Shown here piece by piece: positions 1 through 6,434 of a DNA stretch of 31,296 nucleotides. The position numbers and the translations under genes were made by a program. Below the pieces are notes generated by a model that had not been told where the DNA came from, ran no database searches, and was given only the letters and a program-made list of their open reading frames with translations. The stretch's first letter is position 1. The number at the start of each line of letters is the position of its first letter. The DNA is taken from NCBI GenBank assembly GCA_046537875.1, contig JBKHJZ010000019.1, forward strand, positions 1-31,296, given 5' to 3'. Source of the stretch: JBKHJZ01 sp046537875. Its GTDB lineage: Bacteria; Actinomycetota; Acidimicrobiia; Acidimicrobiales; VFJN01.

Positions 1-1353
1 CACGTGGCGCCGGCCCCGGAGCAGGAGGGCGGCGCCGAGGAAGACGAGTGGCGTGACGATGAGGAAGGCGTTCGCCAGGTTGCCCTCGACCTCCCCCTCG
101 ACCATGAACTCGAAGCGGTCGGCGATCACACCGATGAGCAGGGGCGAGGCGGCGCCCGCCATGGCGCTGAGGAAGCCCGTCACGGAGAACGAGATGCCGC
201 GCACCGCGGCGGGCACGACCTCGCTGATCATGACCGGGATGGCGACCAGACCGCCCACGATGCAGGCGACGGCCAGCCCCTGCACGGGGATGCGCAGGGC
301 GATCGGTACGTCGAGGAAGGTGGGCATCAGCAGCGCCGCACCGGCGGCCTGGCACACGCCGGCCAGCAGCATCGGCGCCCCTTCGTAGCGGTCGCGGACG
401 CGGTCGACGACCCGGCCGGCGACGAAGGTGCCGGAGATGGCGCCGACGAGGATGAGCAGACCCACCAGGCCGGCCGAGCCGCCGGTGCCGAGAGAGGTGT
501 GGCGCTCGTAGAAGGCGGCGGCCCAGAAGCCGAGGCCGGACAGGGCGCCGGCCGCGATGGCCGAGCCGGCCATGAGGGAGCGCAGCGTGCGCACCCGCAT
601 GGCGCTGCGGACGTCGCGCAGCAGGGCCGCCGGACCGGCGTCGCGCTCGGGCGGCACGGGTGCCGTGACGGGGAGCTGGGGCTCGGGCTGGAGCCGCGCC
701 ACACCGTCGCTCTCGCCGCGGCCGGGCTCCGGGAGCCGCCACACGGCGAGCGCCAGCAGCGACCCGGGCACGCCGACGAGGAGGAAGGCCCAGCGCCAGC
801 TCAGGAGCGCGGCGACGCCGCCGGCCAGCCCGAGGCCGATGGCCTGGCCGAAGAACGGGGTCGCCCGCTGCAGCGCGAACGCCCGGCCGCGGACGTCGGT
901 CGGGTAGTAGTCGGCGATCAGGGACTGCGATGCCGGGTTGTCCACGGTCTCGCCGACGCCGAGGGTGGCCCGCACGACGAGGAACTGCCAGAAGTTCCGC
1001 ACCAGCGCGTTCAGGCCGGAGATGACACCCCACGACACGAGCACCACGGCGATGATCCTGGTGCGGGCGTAGCGGTCGGCCATGTAGCCGGCGGGCAGCA
1101 CGACGAGGAACCCGCTGAGCACGAACGCCGTCCCGAGGAGGCCGGCCCGGGTGTCGCTGAACCCGAGGTCGTCCTGCGCCCGGGTCAGCACGCCGGGCAG
1201 GATCCCGCGGTCGACGGCGTCGATGAACGCGACGGCGGCGAGCAGTCGGGCGGGGCGACGCCCGTACGTGCCCCATCCCGCTCGCTCGTGCTCGTCGCCG
1301 GGCACGGTGGCCGTCGACGCCTCGACCTCCGTGCTGCGGTCCGTGTCGGCCAC
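1..1353 (-). CDS. MFS transporter, C-terminal end cut by window edge
   Basis: This is a major facilitator superfamily permease of the inner membrane, read on the minus strand and open to the window edge, so its last residues are missing. I translated 451 codons. A polar N-terminus of about 30 residues is followed by alternating hydrophobic segments that account for about twelve helices. The loop after helix 2 reads GYMADRYARTR, the MFS signature G-x-x-x-D-R-x-x-R. I chose GTG at 1353 because a GGGGGGAG ribosome-binding site lies 8 bases upstream; an in-frame GTG at 1362 would touch that site. It diverges from the acyl-CoA dehydrogenase at 1509, with two KstR-like operators between them, so it is probably co-regulated with the catabolic genes. 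Uptake or efflux of the pathway substrate or an intermediate is inference. The family call is strong; substrate and direction are unknown. Confidence 0.85.
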   Translation of the reverse strand, partial: MADTDRSTEVEASTATVPGDEHERAGWGTYGRRPARLLAAVAFIDAVDRGILPGVLTRAQDDLGFSDTRAGLLGTAFVLSGFLVVLPAGYMADRYARTRIIAVVLVSWGVISGLNALVRNFWQFLVVRATLGVGETVDNPASQSLIADYYPTDVRGRAFALQRATPFFGQAIGLGLAGGVAALLSWRWAFLLVGVPGSLLALAVWRLPEPGRGESDGVARLQPEPQLPVTAPVPPERDAGPAALLRDVRSAMRVRTLRSLMAGSAIAAGALSGLGFWAAAFYERHTSLGTGGSAGLVGLLILVGAISGTFVAGRVVDRVRDRYEGAPMLLAGVCQAAGAALLMPTFLDVPIALRIPVQGLAVACIVGGLVAIPVMISEVVPAAVRGISFSVTGFLSAMAGAASPLLIGVIADRFEFMVEGEVEGNLANAFLIVTPLVFLGAALLLRGRRHV

Positions 1354-1387
1354 GTCGCGCACTCCCCCCGGTGGCGTGCCGGGCGAG

Positions 1388-1401
1388 TGAAACACGTTCT
1401 T
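1388..1401. promoter_or_regulatory. KstR-like operator A
   Basis: TGAAACACGTTCTT fits 13 of 14 positions of TNNAACNNGTTNNA, the published binding site of mycobacterial KstR. It lies 34 bases upstream of the MFS start at 1353, in the divergent promoter region shared with the acyl-CoA dehydrogenase. It is one of six such sites in the window. Confidence 0.6.
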
Positions 1402-1445
1402 GCAGGAGGTGCAAGCAGGACGGCCGCTGTGCTGGATCCAGCAGC

Positions 1446-1459
1446 GATAACGTGTTCTA
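1446..1459. promoter_or_regulatory. KstR-like operator B
   Basis: GATAACGTGTTCTA keeps the full AACNNGTT core and matches 13 of 14 positions of TNNAACNNGTTNNA. It lies 49 bases upstream of the GTG start at 1509 of the first acyl-CoA dehydrogenase. Together with operator A it gives this divergent region two sites. Confidence 0.6.
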
Positions 1460-1508
1460 CTTCGGTGCGCGAGATGCGGGTCGTGCCGTGTGGAGTGGAG
1501 GGAGCCGG

Positions 1509-2714
1509 GTGGACTTCGACGAGAGTCCGGAGGAGGCGGCGTTCCGCGCCGAGGCGCGGGCCTGGCTGGCGGAGGCCGCGCACACGACGGCGGCGCGCAA
1601 CCTGCGGGGCGCGACGCAGAGCCTCGACACCGGCTGGATCGCCCGGGCCAAGCGGTGGCAGGCCCACCTGGCCGACGAGGGCTGGGCGTGCATCGCCTGG
1701 CCGAAGGACAGCGGTGGGCGGGGCGGCACCGTCGCGGAGGCCGCGATCTTCGCCGAGGAGGCGGCCCGCCTGGGCCTGTCGGCGAACGCGTTCGCCGTCG
1801 GGATCTCGATGGCCGGACCCACGATCATCGCCCACGGCACCGCGGAGCAGCGCCGCCGCTTCCTGCCTCCGATGCGCCGGGGCGACGAGGTCTGGTGCCA
1901 GCTGTTCAGCGAGCCGGGTGCCGGGTCGGACCTGGCCGGCCTGTCCACCCGCGCCGTGCGCGACGGCGACGAGTGGGTCGTGAACGGGCAGAAGGTCTGG
2001 ACATCGGGGGCGCACCACAGCGACCTCGGCATCCTGCTGGCCCGGACCGACCCCGATCAGCCGAAGCACCGCGGGATCACCTACTTCCTCGTCGACATGC
2101 ACGCGCCCGGCATCGAGGTGCGGCCCCTCAGGCAGATGACGGGGGCGTCGCACTTCAACGAGGTGTTCCTCACCGACGTGCGCATCCCGCACGACCGTGT
2201 GCTCGGCGAGGTGAACGGGGGCTGGGCCGTGGCCATGACCACGCTGGCCAACGAGCGGACGATGATGGGCGGCGGGAGCAGCGGCCCCGTCGTCGCCGAC
2301 CTCATCCACCTGGCCCGGGCCTGCGGCGCCGACCGGGACCCGCTCCTGCGGCAGGGCCTGGCGGCCTCCTGGTCCCGGGCCCAGATCATGCGCTACCTCG
2401 GCTACCGGAGCCGCACCCGGGCCGCGCACGGCCTCCCCCCGGGCCCAGAGGCGTCGGTGCGCAAGCTGTTCGCGGCGTGGAACCTGAAGCGCAACGGCGA
2501 GCTCGCCCTCGCCGTGCAGGGGGCAGCCGGGATGCTGCTCGACGGCGACGCGCCGGCCGGCGGCCGCTGGCAGCAGTCGTTCCTCGGCGCCCCATCGATC
2601 CGCATCGCCGGGGGGAGCGACGAGATCCAGCGGAACGTGATGGGCGAGCGGGTCCTCGGCCTGCCGGCGGAGCCGCGGATCGACAAGGACAGGCCCTTCC
2701 GTGAGCTCTCGTAG
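1509..2714 (+). CDS. Acyl-CoA dehydrogenase (FadE-type) 1
   Basis: This is a 401-residue FAD-dependent acyl-CoA dehydrogenase that would put a 2,3-double bond into an acyl-CoA thioester in the cytoplasm. Family landmarks are WCQLFSEPGAGSDLA (129-143), NGQKVWTS (159-166) and the C-terminal SDEIQRNVMGERVLG (370-384). The usual catalytic Glu of the MCAD class (YEGT motif) is replaced here by I-A-G-G. A Glu in LANER (E249) sits where isovaleryl- and long-chain dehydrogenases carry their base, as also described for FadE26-type steroid enzymes, so activity is plausible. The start is GTG 1509, behind GGAGGGAG; an upstream ATG at 1371 would run through operator B. Its stop is followed 10 bases later by the regulator's ATG. 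Steroid-type enzymes are often heterotetramers and a partner could be the paralogue at 10187-11413, but that is inference. Confidence 0.9.
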   Translation: MDFDESPEEAAFRAEARAWLAEAAHTTAARNLRGATQSLDTGWIARAKRWQAHLADEGWACIAWPKDSGGRGGTVAEAAIFAEEAARLGLSANAFAVGISMAGPTIIAHGTAEQRRRFLPPMRRGDEVWCQLFSEPGAGSDLAGLSTRAVRDGDEWVVNGQKVWTSGAHHSDLGILLARTDPDQPKHRGITYFLVDMHAPGIEVRPLRQMTGASHFNEVFLTDVRIPHDRVLGEVNGGWAVAMTTLANERTMMGGGSSGPVVADLIHLARACGADRDPLLRQGLAASWSRAQIMRYLGYRSRTRAAHGLPPGPEASVRKLFAAWNLKRNGELALAVQGAAGMLLDGDAPAGGRWQQSFLGAPSIRIAGGSDEIQRNVMGERVLGLPAEPRIDKDRPFRELS

Positions 2715-2717
2715 GAT
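2712..2717 (+). promoter_or_regulatory. Possible leaderless -10 box for the TetR gene
   Basis: TAGGAT overlaps the stop codon of the preceding dehydrogenase and lies 7 bases before ATG 2725, the spacing expected for a leaderless actinobacterial start. The same stretch also gives a weak AGGA ribosome-binding site, so read-through translation from the upstream gene is an equal alternative. No operator overlaps this box. Confidence 0.35.
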
Positions 2718-2724
2718 CGATCCC

Positions 2725-3360
2725 ATGACCGTCGCCGAGCCGGACCAGCTCTCGCCGGAGCAGCAGGACCGCCGACGCCGCCTCATCGACGCCGCCTTCG
2801 AGCTGGGCGCCGAGGGCGGCTACGAGGCGGTGCAGATGCGCGACGTCTCGGTGACGGCCAACGTCGCTCTGGCGACGATCTACCGCTACTTCAACTCGAA
2901 GGATGACCTGCTGGCCGCCGCCATGACCGAGTGGACGGTCCGCCTCCGGGGGCGGGTCGCGCAGTCGCCGCCCCGGGGCGCCACGGCGGCCGACCGGATG
3001 GTCGACGTCCTCAACCGGGCCTGCCGGGCGATGGAGCGCCAGCCCAAGCTGACCGAGGCGCTCGTGCGGGCGCTGTCCTCGGCCGACGCCGGGGTGCGGG
3101 CGAGCGGCGCCGAGGTGCGCAGCCAGATCGCCTCGATGGGCGACGGGATCCTGGCCGCGCTCGACCCGGAGGTGCGGGCCGACATCCTGGCCGCCCTGGG
3201 CCACGTCTGGTACTCGACGCTCGTGTCGTGGGCCAACGGCCGACGCGACTTCTCGTCGGTGATGACGGAGCTCGAGCGGGCGGCCCGGGTGCTGATCACG
3301 CCGTACGAGCGCGAGGCGACTCGGGCCGCGCCGCGCGCCGGAAGCGCTGGGACGGGCTGA
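2725..3360 (+). CDS. kstR: TetR-family repressor, KstR-like
   Basis: This is a 211-residue TetR regulator. The N-terminal helix-turn-helix occupies about residues 16-62. It contains GGYEAVQMRDV (31-41) and ATIYRYFNSKDDLL (50-63), which are very close to the DNA-binding segment of M. tuberculosis KstR as I recall it. The ligand domain also keeps KstR-like stretches such as NRACRAMERQPKLTEALVRAL. KstR represses cholesterol catabolic genes at TNNAACNNGTTNNA and is released by steroid-CoA intermediates. Six sites with that core surround the neighbouring operons, which supports assigning this protein as their regulator. I chose ATG 2725 over GTG 2701 because 2701 lies inside the upstream gene and adds a non-homologous tail. 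It converges with the acyl-CoA ligase, 7 bases away. The inducer here is unknown; a non-steroid acyl-CoA is possible. Confidence 0.75.
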   Translation: MTVAEPDQLSPEQQDRRRRLIDAAFELGAEGGYEAVQMRDVSVTANVALATIYRYFNSKDDLLAAAMTEWTVRLRGRVAQSPPRGATAADRMVDVLNRACRAMERQPKLTEALVRALSSADAGVRASGAEVRSQIASMGDGILAALDPEVRADILAALGHVWYSTLVSWANGRRDFSSVMTELERAARVLITPYEREATRAAPRAGSAGTG

Positions 3361-3367
3361 GCCCCCG

Positions 3368-4921
3368 CTAGATCGCTCGGGTGCGACCCTCCCAGTACGG
3401 GTCGCGCAGCTTCCGCTTGTAGAGCTTGCCGTTCGGGTCGCGTGGGAGCTCCGCCACGTAGTCGATCGACTTCGGCAGCTTGAACCGGGCCAGCCGCTCG
3501 GCGCAGTGGGCGAGCAGTTCCCCGGTCAGCGCCTCGCCGGGATCGACCCCGGGCGCCGGCTCGACGACGGCCTTGATCTCCTCGCCCCAGTCGTCGTGGG
3601 GGATCCCGAACACCGCGGCGTCGGCCACCTTCGGATGGGTCAGGAGCGCGCCTTCGATCTCGGCCGGGTAGATGTTCACCCCGCCGGAGATGATCATGTC
3701 CGAGCGGCGATCGCAGAGGAACAGGTAGCCGTCCTCGTCCAGGTAGCCGACGTCGCCGACGGTGAAGAACCCGGCCGTGCGGCTGGCGGCCGTCTTGTCC
3801 CTGTCCTTGAAGTACTCGAAGTCCCCCAGCCCGAGCTTCATGTACACGGTGCCGATCTCGCCCGCGGGCACGTCCCGGCCGTCGTCGTCCAGGATCCGGA
3901 TCTCGCTGGTCGGCCAGGGCAGGCCGACGGTGCCCGGGCGCTCGAGCCACTGCTCGGGCGTGACCACCGTGCCCCCGCCCTCGGTGGCCGCGTAGTACTC
4001 GTAGATCACCGGCCCCCACCAGTCGAGCATGCGCTGCTTGATCTCGACCGGGCAGGGGGCGGCGGCGTGCACCATCGACCGCAGCGACGAGGTGTCGAAG
4101 CTCCTCCTGGTCTCCTCGGGCAGGGCGAGGAGCCGGTGGAACTGGGTCGGCACCATGTGGCTGTGCGTGACGCGGTGGCGCTCGATGAGCTCGAGCATCA
4201 GCTCCGGCGTCCAGCGGTCCATGAGGACGACGGGGTGCCCGAGGTGCAGGGAGGTCGACGCGAACGCGAGCACGGCGGTGTGGTACATCGGCGACCCGCA
4301 GATGTGGACGTTGCCGTCGTGGGGCTGGGTGCCGAAGAGGCGGAGCAGGAAGCCACCTGCGGCCGCCGCGGCGTCGGGGTCGGCGCCCGAGAGCCGCCGG
4401 CGGACGCCCTTGGGACGGCCGGTGGTGCCGGACGTGTAGTGCATCGGCGCACCGGCCGAGCGGTCCTCGGGCCGGGTGTCGGGCTGCCCGTCGGTCAGGT
4501 CCGAGAGGGGGCGGAACCCGGCCACCTGGCCGACGCCGAAGCACCGGTCCGCCGGCAGGGCGAACGCCTGCGCCGCGGCCCGGCAGGCGTCGCCGAACCG
4601 CTCGTGACCGATGAACGCGCCGGCCTCGCAGTCGTCGACGATGTACGCGATCTCGGGTCCCACGAGGTGGTGGTTGATCGGGGTCAGGTACCAGCCCGCC
4701 TGCATGGCGGCGAAGTACAGCGACACCATCTCGATGCCGTTCGGGAGCACGGCCGCCACGCCGTCGCCCGTGGTGAGCCCGAGGGCCCGCAACCCGTGCA
4801 CGAGGCGGTTCGCGGCGGCGTCCAGCTCGCCGTAGGTCACCTCCGCCCCGGACGGGTCGACCAGGGCCAGACGGCCCGGATCCTCCTCGGCGAGCTTCCA
4901 GAACCCCACGGTGTCGGTCAC
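3368..4921 (-). CDS. Acyl-CoA ligase (ANL superfamily, FadD-type)
   Basis: This is a 517-residue AMP-forming acyl-CoA synthetase, which would activate a carboxylic acid with ATP and CoA. The phosphate-binding loop reads YTSGTTGRPKGV (162-173). The adenylate-binding YYAATEGGG and the hinge-side GDVGYLDEDGYLFLCDRRSDMI follow in the usual order. The C-terminal PNGKLYKRKLRD carries the catalytic Lys (K499). Length is normal for the family. The start is GTG 4921, only 10 bases from operator C and 6 bases after a TACCCT box, with no convincing ribosome-binding site, so the mRNA may be leaderless. It diverges from the ABC binding-protein gene. The setting suggests that it charges the imported substrate to CoA. 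Motifs do not tell the acid; it is not obviously FadD19 or FadD3. Confidence 0.88.
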   Translation of the reverse strand: MTDTVGFWKLAEEDPGRLALVDPSGAEVTYGELDAAANRLVHGLRALGLTTGDGVAAVLPNGIEMVSLYFAAMQAGWYLTPINHHLVGPEIAYIVDDCEAGAFIGHERFGDACRAAAQAFALPADRCFGVGQVAGFRPLSDLTDGQPDTRPEDRSAGAPMHYTSGTTGRPKGVRRRLSGADPDAAAAAGGFLLRLFGTQPHDGNVHICGSPMYHTAVLAFASTSLHLGHPVVLMDRWTPELMLELIERHRVTHSHMVPTQFHRLLALPEETRRSFDTSSLRSMVHAAAPCPVEIKQRMLDWWGPVIYEYYAATEGGGTVVTPEQWLERPGTVGLPWPTSEIRILDDDGRDVPAGEIGTVYMKLGLGDFEYFKDRDKTAASRTAGFFTVGDVGYLDEDGYLFLCDRRSDMIISGGVNIYPAEIEGALLTHPKVADAAVFGIPHDDWGEEIKAVVEPAPGVDPGEALTGELLAHCAERLARFKLPKSIDYVAELPRDPNGKLYKRKLRDPYWEGRTRAI

Positions 4922-4927
4922 GGCGGC

Positions 4928-4933
4928 AGGGTA
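4928..4933 (-). promoter_or_regulatory. Leaderless -10 box for the acyl-CoA ligase
   Basis: On the minus strand TACCCT is followed by six bases (GCCGCC) and then the GTG start at 4921. This is the TANNNT-to-start spacing of leaderless actinobacterial genes. The first bases of the box are the last bases of operator C, so a bound repressor would cover the promoter. Confidence 0.45.
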
Positions 4934-4945
4934 GAACGCGTTTCA
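4932..4945. promoter_or_regulatory. KstR-like operator C
   Basis: TAGAACGCGTTTCA is a complete match to TNNAACNNGTTNNA. It stands 10 bases upstream of the acyl-CoA ligase start and overlaps its putative -10 box. Confidence 0.7.
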
Positions 4946-5071
4946 GGCGGCGTCCACGGCCACGGACCGGGTCGGGCGCCGAGGACGGCGTCCGCGACCA
5001 CGCGCATGCTGCCGAGGCCCCGGGGCGGGCCCGAGACGCCGAGGCCCGGGGTGAAGCGGCCGCCGGTACCC

Positions 5072-5085
5072 TAGAACGCGTTCTC
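5072..5085. promoter_or_regulatory. KstR-like operator D
   Basis: TAGAACGCGTTCTC matches 13 of 14 consensus positions and is identical to operator F read on the other strand. It lies 56 bases upstream of the ABC binding-protein start. Three sites (D, E, F) share the longer form TAGAACRCGTTCTCGC. Confidence 0.7.
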
Positions 5086-5094
5086 GCACGAGAG

Positions 5095-5100
5095 TATGGT
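5095..5100 (+). promoter_or_regulatory. Possible -10 box of the ABC transporter operon
   Basis: TATGGT lies 9 bases downstream of operator D and 41 bases before ATG 5142. A repressor on operator D would occupy the spacer and -35 region. This unit has a real leader with a strong AGGGGGAG ribosome-binding site, unlike the leaderless ligase. Confidence 0.35.
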
Positions 5101-5141
5101 GGCGGCCAACGGGTGATCCCGATCGCCCGACAGGGGGAGAG

Positions 5142-6425
5142 ATGACCAGGGGAACGGCGGTGCTCGTCGCACTTGCGCTCGCCGTCGCGGCCTGCGGGAA
5201 CCGCAGCGGCGACGACGAGACCGCGCCGGCGGGTCAGGGCGACCCGACCCAGACCGACGAGGCCTGGGGCAGCGGTGCCGGTGCCACCGACGTCGGCGTC
5301 ACCGACGACGCCATCACCATCGGGGTGATCGCCGACCTCACAGGTGTGGTGCCGGGGCTGTTCAAGGCCGCACCCGACGCGGTGAAGGCGTACGCCGCGA
5401 TGGTGAACGAGGCCGGCGGCATCCACGGCCGCGAGCTGGTGGTCGAGGTCTACGACACCGGGACGAACGACAACGGCAACCGCCTCGCCTACGAGGAGGC
5501 GTGCGGCGAGGTGTTCGCCTCGGTCGGCTCGGAGTCGGCCTTCGACACGGGCGGCTACGAGGCCGTGGCGGCGTGCGGCTTCCCGCACCTGGCCGGCTTC
5601 GTCACCGACGACGAGGTCGAGAAGCTGCCCTTCGTCTTTCCCCGGACTGTGAACGGCACCAGCGCCGAGTACGCCAACGTGGGCGCCGCCCGCTGGCTGG
5701 CGGAGCAGTTCCCCGAGGAGGTCCGGAACGCCGCGATCTTCCACGGCAACATCCCCGTCACCGAGCGCTCGGCCGACCAGCTGGTCGAGGCGCGGGAGTC
5801 GGTGGGGTGGCGCTTCATCCACCGGCAGCCCGCGGGGACGCTGGAGTCGAACTACACGCCCATGGCCCTCGACCTGAAGAACCGTGGCGTCCAGGCGCTG
5901 ACCTGGGTGTTCGACGTGAACAACATCGTCCGCCTCCAGAAGGCGCTCCGCGAGCAGGGCGTGTCGCTGCCCGTCGTCGACGTCACCACCCAGGGCTACA
6001 GCCAGGACTACCTGGAGGCGGTCGGCCCGGCGGGCGAGGGCAGCTACGTGCCGCTCGGGCACGCGCTCCTCGAGGAGGCGGACGAGATCCCGGCCCTGGC
6101 CGAGTACGTCGACTGGCTCGAGCGGACGGCGCCGGACGAGGAACCCACCTCGAACGGCCTCCAGGCGTGGGTGCGCGCCGCGATGTTCGTCGAGGCCGCG
6201 ACGGCGGTCGGCCCCGAGCTCACCCGGGACGCCCTCATGGAGGAGCTCAGCTCGATGACCGGCTTCGACGCCGGGGGGCTGATCCCGCCCAACGACATCG
6301 GGGACCCCGTGCCCACGCAGGGCTGCTTCGTGATGGCCCAGGTGCGCGACGGCGCCTACGAGCGGGTCTTCCCGGACGAGGGCTTCCACTGCTCGCCCGA
6401 CGACATCTACCGGTACGGCAGCTGA
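5142..6425 (+). CDS. ABC transporter substrate-binding lipoprotein (LivK-like)
   Basis: This is a 427-residue extracytoplasmic solute-binding lipoprotein. A short hydrophobic signal ends in the lipobox VAAC (Cys18), followed by an acidic Gly/Asp linker. The mature domain starts with TDDAITIGVIADLTGVVPGLFKA-like sequence (about residues 54-78), the opening strand of type I periplasmic binding proteins of the Leu/Ile/Val and amide families (Peripla_BP_6). NEAGGIHGRELVVEVYDTGTN (about 88-108) follows in the expected place. The start ATG sits behind AGGGGGAGAG. It is first in an operon with the fused permease (9 bases on) and LivF, and operator D precedes it. Proteins of this fold bind amino acids, urea, aromatic acids and other small acids. 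Control by a KstR-like repressor points to a hydrophobic acid instead of an amino acid, but that is inference. Confidence 0.85.
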   Translation: MTRGTAVLVALALAVAACGNRSGDDETAPAGQGDPTQTDEAWGSGAGATDVGVTDDAITIGVIADLTGVVPGLFKAAPDAVKAYAAMVNEAGGIHGRELVVEVYDTGTNDNGNRLAYEEACGEVFASVGSESAFDTGGYEAVAACGFPHLAGFVTDDEVEKLPFVFPRTVNGTSAEYANVGAARWLAEQFPEEVRNAAIFHGNIPVTERSADQLVEARESVGWRFIHRQPAGTLESNYTPMALDLKNRGVQALTWVFDVNNIVRLQKALREQGVSLPVVDVTTQGYSQDYLEAVGPAGEGSYVPLGHALLEEADEIPALAEYVDWLERTAPDEEPTSNGLQAWVRAAMFVEAATAVGPELTRDALMEELSSMTGFDAGGLIPPNDIGDPVPTQGCFVMAQVRDGAYERVFPDEGFHCSPDDIYRYGS

Positions 6426-6434
6426 GATGTAGCG

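Noticed and set aside
1360..1362. GTG at 1362 as start of the MFS gene
   Set aside because: It directly abuts the ribosome-binding site GGGGGGAG; the in-frame GTG at 1353 has the proper 8-base spacing.
1185..2786. Minus-strand frame of 533 codons across the dehydrogenase
   Set aside because: It overlaps a well-supported dehydrogenase antisense and shows no recognisable domain.
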